10,392 bases of DNA from JAUSKF01 sp964355005. Its GTDB lineage: Bacteria; Patescibacteriota; Minisyncoccia; UBA6257; WO2-44-18. Shown one piece after another: positions 1 to 5,412 of this stretch. The notes beneath the pieces were generated by a model. The model was given only the letters and a program-made list of their open reading frames with translations, did not search any database and had not been told where the DNA came from. Numbering within the stretch: position 1 is the first letter of the stretch; the number at the start of each line of letters is the position of its first letter. Where the stretch lies: NCBI GenBank assembly GCA_964355005.1, contig CAYHBX010000029.1:1-10392 (forward strand), in the 5' to 3' direction. Made by a program: the position numbers and the translations under genes.

Positions 1-1492
1 ATTCCGGATCTGCTATCCGGATATTCCCTCCTATGTTCTCGGGTCCGATGGTAGTGCTCTCTCCGTGTTTAATCGTAGCCGTTTCACAAGAAACGTCCGC
101 CTCTCCGGAATCAATCACATCTTCTCCCTCCGGAGTCGCTCCTCCGCCTGTTTGGCCCTCGCCGCCGGGACCGCCGACGGCCGGGGCGAATAGATTTTTG
201 ACGGCGTCAATAACTCGCTGGAACACATTCAAAGTCTCGGTCGGCGGAACCGGTGTCGGCGGAGTTAGAATTGGTGGCTTCGGCGGTTCTTGCGGAAGCG
301 GAACTGGTTGCTCCTCCTTTTCTCCGCCGGTCAATCCGTCAATTATTTTGCCGCCAGTTTTTTTCACCCAACCAACCCCATCCTGCAAAGCGCTAAGAAC
401 CACGTTGTGATCTCCTCCCGGAACTAACCCCTCCAATAATTCATCTATGAAAGGCCGGGGTTCTTTAGGAACAGGAACAACACCCTCGTCTGGCCCGGGA
501 ACTACCGGAGGAGGAACTCCTCCGTCTCCGTCATGCTCTATCCAAACCCAGCACTGGATTATTTTTTTCGCGCCACCATCAAATGTCACATCAATCGGAA
601 CAATCGCCAGCTGTACCCTGGTCGGCGGATCGGTTACCGCGGTAAATCCAAAAGTGTTGGGAGCAAGCGGATTATTTAATTTCTGAATTTTACCATCTTT
701 GGTATCGGTAGGAAGGCCGGCTACTAGACCGCTGGAACGTATGGATTCTGATCCGGGCACCGCCACAACATCGATGACGCCGCTAGACCGGTGGTTTATA
801 AAGATGGGTTTGCAAGTCGCTCCGACCGGAGGAGGGGGCGGCTGCCGTCGTTTCTTCTTTTCGGCATCAATAATTGAAGCAAGAGTCACGGGACCATAGT
901 CCTCAACTTCACCAGCCAATAATTCCCCTCCCCCATTTTCGTTCTCCATCTTTTGATCCAAGGAAATGACGGTGCGATACCAAATATCTTCCGTTCTTTC
1001 GCCCGCGGGAAAATAAACCGTTACAGCAGAGATTTCCTCTGAGAGCTTACTTAAATCCAATGGGTGATTTTTTAAAGCCCATTCTGGGGCGCATTTATCC
1101 GAACCGGCCCATTGGCCGTCCCGATTCCAATCGGCAAAGAAATTTAAATACGCGATACCGGTAGTCTTCCCCGGTTTTTTCAAATGAACCATAAAGGTTA
1201 CCTTGCCGGACCCGCAAGGAGATAATTCGGCGACAACACCATCATCGTTGTCAGCATCGGTCTGTTTGGAATTTCCTTCCTTGTCGCGCAATTCCCCCAG
1301 CCAAACAATGTCGGTATCAATCGCCCTAGCGCCGTCAGAGCCCAACAAAGATGGAAATTTTCCGATGACAGTTTCCGCCTGCGAAAATGGGGTGGGAAGT
1401 ATGAGGTATGAAGCAAAAATCAAGAATAACGCAAATCGGATTTTGCTATTAATATTTGTCGTTTGTCGTTTGTCGTTGGTCGTCTTCGTCAT
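1..1492 (-). CDS. Secreted GEVED-domain protein, C-terminus outside window
   Basis: The frame is open from an ATG at 1492 to the left edge: 497 codons with no stop, so the 3' end is missing. Residues 1-39 read as a signal peptide, with a basic n-region, a hydrophobic core at about 20-35, and likely cleavage after Ser-Gln-Ala. Residues 46-87 (FPSLLGSDGAR, then DADNDDGVV) resemble the segment that normally follows DFGDAPD in surface proteins. ADWNRDGQW (120-128) and GEVEDY (194-199) mark a GEVED domain, an extracellular module of unknown role. After a basic, proline-rich linker (about 211-222) comes a second globular part with two Cys (227, 314). Then come proline-rich linkers carrying short amphipathic segments near 347-356, 365-388 and 420-437, and another Cys at 469. 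The start lies 3 bp after the upstream stop with no Shine-Dalgarno site, suggesting coupling. Codons 4-13 are built from a 7-bp tandem repeat. A role in envelope or attachment is inferred only from secretion and domain type. Confidence 0.85.
   Translation of the reverse strand, partial: MTKTTNDKRQTTNINSKIRFALFLIFASYLILPTPFSQAETVIGKFPSLLGSDGARAIDTDIVWLGELRDKEGNSKQTDADNDDGVVAELSPCGSGKVTFMVHLKKPGKTTGIAYLNFFADWNRDGQWAGSDKCAPEWALKNHPLDLSKLSEEISAVTVYFPAGERTEDIWYRTVISLDQKMENENGGGELLAGEVEDYGPVTLASIIDAEKKKRRQPPPPPVGATCKPIFINHRSSGVIDVVAVPGSESIRSSGLVAGLPTDTKDGKIQKLNNPLAPNTFGFTAVTDPPTRVQLAIVPIDVTFDGGAKKIIQCWVWIEHDGDGGVPPPVVPGPDEGVVPVPKEPRPFIDELLEGLVPGGDHNVVLSALQDGVGWVKKTGGKIIDGLTGGEKEEQPVPLPQEPPKPPILTPPTPVPPTETLNVFQRVIDAVKNLFAPAVGGPGGEGQTGGGATPEGEDVIDSGEADVSCETATIKHGESTTIGPENIGGNIRIADPE
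1455..1482. repeat. 7-bp tandem repeat (TTTGTCG) in signal-peptide codons
   Basis: There are three perfect copies of TTTGTCG (1455-1461, 1462-1468, 1469-1475) and one variant, TTGGTCG (1476-1482). They encode the hydrophilic Thr/Asn/Asp/Lys/Arg/Gln n-region of the minus-strand GEVED protein. The unit length is not a multiple of 3. By direct reading, losing one unit leads to an in-frame TGA at 1422-1420, and gaining one leads to a TAA at 1451-1449. Related GTCGTTA-type units occur at 6762-6871. Confidence 0.85.
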
Positions 1493-1495
1493 ATT

Positions 1496-2701
1496 TTATT
1501 TACAACTGCAGCCGATACTGCTCTTGCCCAGCGTTGGCTTCCCGTTGCAGCTGTAATCCGGTGGAGCGTAGCTAGGAGGCGCGGAACCGATAAATGGTGT
1601 TCCTTCGCCAATATAAAAGTCTATCGTCGGAGTGCCGGAAACACAGGTAAATCCGCAAATAGCCGTAGCAGTAGTTTTATACGGACCGCCATAAGAATCA
1701 ACAAATGCCGTGCAGGAAGTCGCGCCCGCCCCCCCGCTCGTAACGCTATCATCCGGATAAGCAATGTCCCCATCGGGGGCATCGCCAAAATCCCAGTCAC
1801 TACCGCCGCTAAAAATATCTCCGAAGAAATCACCAAGACCATCAATAAAATCTCCAAAAGTATCGCCGGCCGGCGAAACGGCAGACGGAGAAGATGGCGG
1901 CACCGGAAGATCCGGAGTAGCCGGCGCTGAAGGAATGGCCGGAGCTGGCGGAATAGGTGGAATCGGCAATGAAATTGGCGGCGGGGTAAATGTCGGAACG
2001 AAGTCGGGTGGAACCACTCCCGGGGACGGTAGCGGTTCGTCGGAGCCGGTTATTGGTCCGGTCGGAGAGCTGATGTCCAGCGGAACGGGGACCGGTAATA
2101 CCGGGTCCGGGATCGGCAAAACTAAATCGATCGGCCCGACCGGCGGATCAATAATCGGATCAAAGGGGATCGGCGGCAATTCAACGGTAAAATCCGGTCC
2201 GCCGGGAGGAGTTCCGCCCGGTGTTCCAGGAGGGAAGGATCCTGGCGAACCCGCTCCGGGTCCCCCTCCGTAGGATTCGGAAGGACCCAAAAATCCTCCC
2301 GGCCCTCCAAAGCCGGAAGAAGGAACGAAGGTAACACTCGGATAAAGAACCGGGGTAAAAGAATCGCCGGTGGAAGTTATGCGCGCCACCAAGCTGGACG
2401 GTAAACTCAGCAACAATTCCGGTGACGAAAACAGAGTGCGCGCTCCAAAAACAATCGGCGTCAAAAATTGCGGATCGGAAATCGGGGGATTAAAATTCAG
2501 AGTCAGATTAACAACCGGAGTGTAACTGCACGGAATAAACCAGGTAAATTTCCAGTCGTGGCAAGGATACCAGAACGGCGCTTTCGTATAAAGATTATTA
2601 TCAGTCAGCGCTTCGGGAGCGGCAAATGACAATTTAGTAAAAATCAAAAGAACGGCGAACGAAAAAATGGCGCTAAAATGGACTTTTTTCTTTGAAATCA
2701 T
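1496..2701 (-). CDS. Proline-rich secreted protein with DFGDAPD motif
   Basis: This 401-residue protein is complete. Residues 1-27 form a clear signal peptide: a Lys-rich start, a hydrophobic core at 9-27, and Ser-Phe-Ala before the mature Ala-Pro-Glu. Residues 42-125 form a small domain with Cys47 and Cys58 among aromatic residues. Residues 129-170 are Gly/Pro/Ser-rich. Residues 172-277 are a long proline-rich stretch of PxP and PIP units that should be extended and may need EF-P for translation. Residues 280-298 are an amphipathic Phe/Asp/Gly segment. DFGDAPD at 304-310 is the opening motif of modules normally found upstream of GEVED domains. The tail (325-401) has six Cys and ends Gly-Cys-Ser-Cys-Lys, so disulfides outside the cell are likely. 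It overlaps the upstream gene by 29 bp and is followed 3 bp later by the GEVED gene, which implies one operon. Specific function is unknown; a wall or surface stalk-like protein is an inference. Confidence 0.85.
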   Translation of the reverse strand: MISKKKVHFSAIFSFAVLLIFTKLSFAAPEALTDNNLYTKAPFWYPCHDWKFTWFIPCSYTPVVNLTLNFNPPISDPQFLTPIVFGARTLFSSPELLLSLPSSLVARITSTGDSFTPVLYPSVTFVPSSGFGGPGGFLGPSESYGGGPGAGSPGSFPPGTPGGTPPGGPDFTVELPPIPFDPIIDPPVGPIDLVLPIPDPVLPVPVPLDISSPTGPITGSDEPLPSPGVVPPDFVPTFTPPPISLPIPPIPPAPAIPSAPATPDLPVPPSSPSAVSPAGDTFGDFIDGLGDFFGDIFSGGSDWDFGDAPDGDIAYPDDSVTSGGAGATSCTAFVDSYGGPYKTTATAICGFTCVSGTPTIDFYIGEGTPFIGSAPPSYAPPDYSCNGKPTLGKSSIGCSCK

Positions 2702-3716
2702 AAGTGATACAGCCGACTATCTCCTTGCTGCCGCACCCCTTAATTATAGCAGAGAGTTCCGAAGGGTTATTATAGAAATTATAAGGGGTTATCGCTAGTC
2801 GAGAGTGGTCGCTATCCGTAAAGCGTCCATAATGGTCTATTCTGCCTTTAGTATAGGGATAAGCCGCCTGCATAAATTCGGAAAGCCGGCTATTCGCGAC
2901 AAAATTATCGGCTAATTGATCGAATGGCCCATCATAATAATTATTTCTCTTAACATTCGCCCCATTCACTCCAAAAAGAACCTTCCGGTCTCCGTCCCGA
3001 TAGAACGCGAATCCGGACATCTCTCCGACCAGATAGCCATCGCCAGAGTCAGCCAACAGCTCCGGTAAATTTCCCTCCTCATCCAGAACGAAAAAGAAAT
3101 GGGGCGTTTTTTTATTATAAAAAAGCAATAACTGATATCCCGATTCATCAAAAGTCCGGGCGACAAAAGTTTCCCCCGCTCTCGGCTTGAAATTTTTTGG
3201 CGAACCCTGGGAAAGGTCATTAAGATTAAATATCACCTCCCGGCCGCCGTAGCTGATGCCATATCGTAATCGGTCAACTTCGCGGACACGGACACCCTCG
3301 GATATTCCCATTCTGCGGTACTGGGAATAGATCTGTTGAGTCGCTTCCGGATCTTCCTCAAATATCCAGTAAGCAAAATCCAGATAGTCGGAAATTTCAC
3401 CGGCCGGAGGAAGATGAATATTCCCCCAGACCTCCTTATCGCCATTTTGGAAAACGAAATAATAATAATTTTCAGTCGGATAAACCGCTACTTCATCGCG
3501 CAACGCCGAAAAGACCAGCTTGAATACCGAATCAACGTTTTTTAAATCCACGCCAGAGCTTTTGATTTCGGGATAATTTCCTTCAATCCAATCCTGATGA
3601 AACGCCACCGCCGGCCGCGGGTCGGCAGGATAAAATAACAACGCGATTAAAAATAGAACCACCAAGGGCGCCGACAGAAACCAATGCTCCCACCACGGTT
3701 CTTTTTTACGAGGCAT
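2673..3716 (-). CDS. Single-pass membrane-anchored extracytoplasmic protein, unknown function
   Basis: This 347-residue protein matches no family I recognise. A basic, Trp-rich N-terminus (MPRKKEPWW) is followed by one hydrophobic segment at about 13-30. The remaining 315 residues are soluble, rich in Tyr, Phe and Asp, and by the positive-inside rule lie outside the membrane. They look like a mixed alpha/beta domain with alternating beta-like stretches (75-100, 155-165, 195-212, 225-250). The only two Cys (328 and 336) sit near the C-terminus and could form a disulfide. It is the first gene of the minus-strand envelope cluster, and its last 29 bp overlap the start of the proline-rich secreted gene. 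Its ATG lies 6 nt after a TATACT box, so the mRNA is probably leaderless. A role in anchoring or assembling the two secreted proteins encoded behind it is suggested only by position. Confidence 0.8.
   Translation of the reverse strand: MPRKKEPWWEHWFLSAPLVVLFLIALLFYPADPRPAVAFHQDWIEGNYPEIKSSGVDLKNVDSVFKLVFSALRDEVAVYPTENYYYFVFQNGDKEVWGNIHLPPAGEISDYLDFAYWIFEEDPEATQQIYSQYRRMGISEGVRVREVDRLRYGISYGGREVIFNLNDLSQGSPKNFKPRAGETFVARTFDESGYQLLLFYNKKTPHFFFVLDEEGNLPELLADSGDGYLVGEMSGFAFYRDGDRKVLFGVNGANVKRNNYYDGPFDQLADNFVANSRLSEFMQAAYPYTKGRIDHYGRFTDSDHSRLAITPYNFYNNPSELSAIIKGCGSKEIVGCITYDFKEKSPF
2721..2726 (-). promoter_or_regulatory. Shine-Dalgarno-like AAGGAG, unusually far from its start codon
   Basis: AAGGAG reads on the minus strand 19 nt ahead of the ATG at 2701, inside the end of the 2673-3716 gene. 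The usual spacing is 5-10 nt. I checked the intervening bases in the frame of the downstream gene and found no ATG, GTG or TTG that would give a better start. It is either a chance hexamer or a weak aid to reinitiation after the overlapping upstream gene. Confidence 0.3.
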
Positions 3717-3722
3717 ACCCTG

Positions 3723-3728
3723 AGTATA
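3723..3728 (-). promoter_or_regulatory. -10 box TATACT for the envelope cluster, leaderless spacing
   Basis: TATACT (5 of 6 matches to TATAAT) on the minus strand ends 6 nt before the ATG at 3716. Transcription would therefore start at or next to the A of the start codon. There is no Shine-Dalgarno sequence. The -35 region falls in the AT-rich 7-bp repeat and shows no good TTGACA match. Confidence 0.55.
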
Positions 3729-3735
3729 AAATTTT

Positions 3736-3763
3736 TAATTTCTAATTACTAATTTCTAAACTA
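3736..3763. repeat. 7-bp periodic repeat between divergent promoters
   Basis: Consecutive 7-nt units TAATTTC (3736), TAATTAC (3743) and TAATTTC (3750) are followed by a decayed unit, TAAACTA (3757). The 10-mer TAATTTCTAA therefore recurs exactly 14 bp apart (3736 and 3750). The array fills the gap between the -10 boxes of the two divergent transcription units. It could be an operator or a spacer repeat. Read on the minus strand it resembles the GAATTAN units at 6872-6913. Confidence 0.7.
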
Positions 3764-3767
3764 TAAT
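3739..3767 (+). promoter_or_regulatory. gpmI promoter, leaderless
   Basis: A perfect TATAAT at 3762-3767 lies 7 nt before the ATG at 3775. A weak -35 candidate, TTTCTA (3739-3744, 3 of 6 matches), sits at 17-nt spacing. The predicted transcription start falls on or next to the start codon, and no convincing ribosome-binding site fits in the gap (only AAGAAG). Confidence 0.7.
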
Positions 3768-3774
3768 AAGAAGT

Positions 3775-5304
3775 ATGGCTGCTAAACCAGTAGTTCTGAC
3801 AATTCTTGATGGTTTCGGATTTTCCAGAGAAACAAAAGGCAACGCGATAGCGCTTGCCAAAAAACCGAACCTGACCAAGATTGGAGAAAATTTTCTCGGC
3901 ACCACCCTGCATGCTTCCGGCATTGAAGTCGGAGTCCCTTGGGGCGAGGTCGGCAGTTCGGAAGTTGGACACACTAACCTCGGCGCCGGCTTGGTCATTT
4001 ATCAAAGCTATCCGCGCGTCAGTCTGGCCATTCAGGATGGAACCTTTTTTAAAATTCCCGTTTGGGATGAGGTGATCCAAAAACCGGCGGTCCATTTGAT
4101 GGGCTTAGCCACCAACTCCGGCATTCACGCGCACATTGATCACTTGCTTGGGCTTTTGAAAATGCTGGCGTTGAAAAAATACCGCGGGGAAGTTTTTCTG
4201 CATATTTTTACCGACGGAGAAGACGCGCCACCCAAATCCGCGTCGGTCTTTCTGGAAATTATCAAAAAAGAAATGCGCGCCCAACAAATAGGCAAAATTG
4301 CCAGCATTACCGGCCGGTATTGGGCAATGGATCGGAGTAAAAATTGGGACCGGATCCAAAAAACCATGGATTGCATAACGAAGGGCATCGGCGCCACCGC
4401 TCAAAACGCGGAAGAAGCACTGGCTAACGCTTACGCCAAAGATGTTTCGGATGAATTGATCGAGCCGACGGTAATTTTGGAAAAGGGAAAACCAGCGGGA
4501 TTACTGAAATCTTCCGACGCGGCGATCTTCTTTAATTTCCGCCCGGATCGCGCCCGCCAACTGACCGAGGCGCTGTTAAAAATTTCCGGTCTGCTGGTAG
4601 TAACGATGACCCAGTACGACGAGAAGTTGCCGGCCAAAGTCGCCTTCCCCCCGCAATACATCACTCATCCCCTGGCGAAAGTCGTCTCTGATGCCGGAAA
4701 GACCCAGTTCCACATTGCTGAAAGTGAAAAGTACGCCCACGCGACTTATTTTTTCAACGGCGGACGCGAGGAACCCTTTCCGAGAGAAGATCGCGCGACC
4801 ATCCCCTCCCCGGCGGTAAACAGCTTTGCCGAAACACCAGAAATGTCAGCTCGCGGCATTACCGAAAAAATCCTGCAAATGCTGGATAAAAATAAATACG
4901 ATCTCGTTGTAGCCAACTTCGCCAACAGCGACCTAGTCGGCCACACCGGCGACCTGAAGGCCGCCGTTAAAGCCATAGAAGTACTGGATGAATGCCTAGG
5001 AATGATCGCCGCGAAGGTTTTGGAATTGGACGGCGCGATGCTGATCACTGCCGATCATGGAAATTCCGAGGAAATGATCGACCCCGAAACCGGCGCGCCC
5101 GACACCGAACACTCCACCAATCCGGTGCCATTCTGGATAATCGGAAATAAATATTTGGCAAAGGAAAAACCGTTACATACCGGCGAACCGGCAGGAATTC
5201 TAGCCGACGTCGCTCCCACCGCGCTGGAAATCATGGAAATCCCCCAACCGCCCGAAATGACCGGTAAAAGCTTGCTGAAAAGCATCGGCCGCCTGACTAT
5301 TTAG
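3775..5304 (+). CDS. gpmI: 2,3-bisphosphoglycerate-independent phosphoglycerate mutase
   Basis: This enzyme interconverts 3- and 2-phosphoglycerate in cytosolic glycolysis using two metal ions (usually Mn) and a phosphoserine intermediate. At 509 residues it has the usual family length and appears intact. Visible motifs in order are: LDGFG with metal-ligand Asp12; GSSEVGH (60-66) with catalytic Ser62; GIHAHIDH (116-123) and GRYWAMDR (180-187), which bind substrate; FNFRPDRARQ (253-262); ESEKYAH (316-322); NSDLVGHTG (384-392); TADHGNSEEM (425-434); and TEHSTNPVP (444-452), which carries metal-binding His. The alkaline-phosphatase-like half is split by the transferase insert, as in the family. 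One mild variation is Ser at 61, just before the catalytic Ser, where Asn is common. It is a single-gene unit, divergent from the envelope cluster and read from a leaderless-type promoter. A REP-like element follows its stop. Confidence 0.97.
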   Translation: MAAKPVVLTILDGFGFSRETKGNAIALAKKPNLTKIGENFLGTTLHASGIEVGVPWGEVGSSEVGHTNLGAGLVIYQSYPRVSLAIQDGTFFKIPVWDEVIQKPAVHLMGLATNSGIHAHIDHLLGLLKMLALKKYRGEVFLHIFTDGEDAPPKSASVFLEIIKKEMRAQQIGKIASITGRYWAMDRSKNWDRIQKTMDCITKGIGATAQNAEEALANAYAKDVSDELIEPTVILEKGKPAGLLKSSDAAIFFNFRPDRARQLTEALLKISGLLVVTMTQYDEKLPAKVAFPPQYITHPLAKVVSDAGKTQFHIAESEKYAHATYFFNGGREEPFPREDRATIPSPAVNSFAETPEMSARGITEKILQMLDKNKYDLVVANFANSDLVGHTGDLKAAVKAIEVLDECLGMIAAKVLELDGAMLITADHGNSEEMIDPETGAPDTEHSTNPVPFWIIGNKYLAKEKPLHTGEPAGILADVAPTALEIMEIPQPPEMTGKSLLKSIGRLTI

Positions 5305-5311
5305 CTCGTTC

Positions 5312-5399
5312 GTCATCGCAAGTCCCGACTTCGGTCGCGGACGTGGTGATCTTACAATAACTCTAGAATGTAGGATTGCTTCGCCCCGCTCGCAATGAC
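5312..5399. repeat. REP/MITE-like imperfect inverted repeat
   Basis: The left end reads GTCATCGCAAG (from 5312). The right end, reverse-complemented, reads GTCATTGCGAG (from 5399). The inner arm ends also match (TGATCTTA against CAATCCTA), so the 88-bp unit is an imperfect inverted repeat. The left arm contains its own hairpin. The GTCATTGCGAG...GAAGCAATCC wording resembles short dispersed palindromic repeats known from many bacterial genomes; I recognise the type but cannot assign a family name. It contains no ORF and I see no target-site duplication. It fills most of the 108 bp between the convergent gpmI and the 5413-6894 gene. Confidence 0.7.
5322..5342 (+). other. Hairpin with cUUCGg tetraloop inside the repeat
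   Basis: GTCCCGAC (5322-5329), loop TTCG (5330-5333) and GTCGCGGAC (5334-5342) form eight base pairs with one bulged C, closed by the very stable C(UUCG)G tetraloop. It begins 18 nt after the gpmI stop. No U-run follows, so it is more likely an mRNA 3'-end stabiliser or part of the repeat element than a classical intrinsic terminator. Confidence 0.6.
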
Positions 5400-5412
5400 A
5401 AAAATTATATCG

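Noticed and set aside
33..899. Plus-strand open frames rich in Pro, Gly and Ser (33-410, 447-686, 699-899)
   Set aside because: They lie opposite the continuous 497-codon GEVED frame, which carries recognisable motifs. They show no protein-like pattern.
1463..1930. Arg-rich plus-strand open frame (155 codons)
   Set aside because: The composition is that of an off-frame translation. It overlaps two supported minus-strand genes and their junction.
1764..2273. Gly/Ser-rich plus-strand open frame (169 codons)
   Set aside because: It is the antisense shadow of the proline-rich secreted gene: proline codons read as Gly on the other strand. It has no start signals, and the minus-strand frame has a signal peptide and domain pattern.
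2455..2590. N-terminal Cys/Trp pattern of the proline-rich protein resembling TraU-type conjugation proteins
   Set aside because: The C-x-x-W...W-x-x-x-C spacing is suggestive, but no other conjugation gene is nearby and the rest of the protein does not fit.
4105..4404. Minus-strand open frames inside gpmI, infB and xer
   Set aside because: They are antisense frames of strongly conserved enzymes, a usual by-product of codon use, with no start signals.
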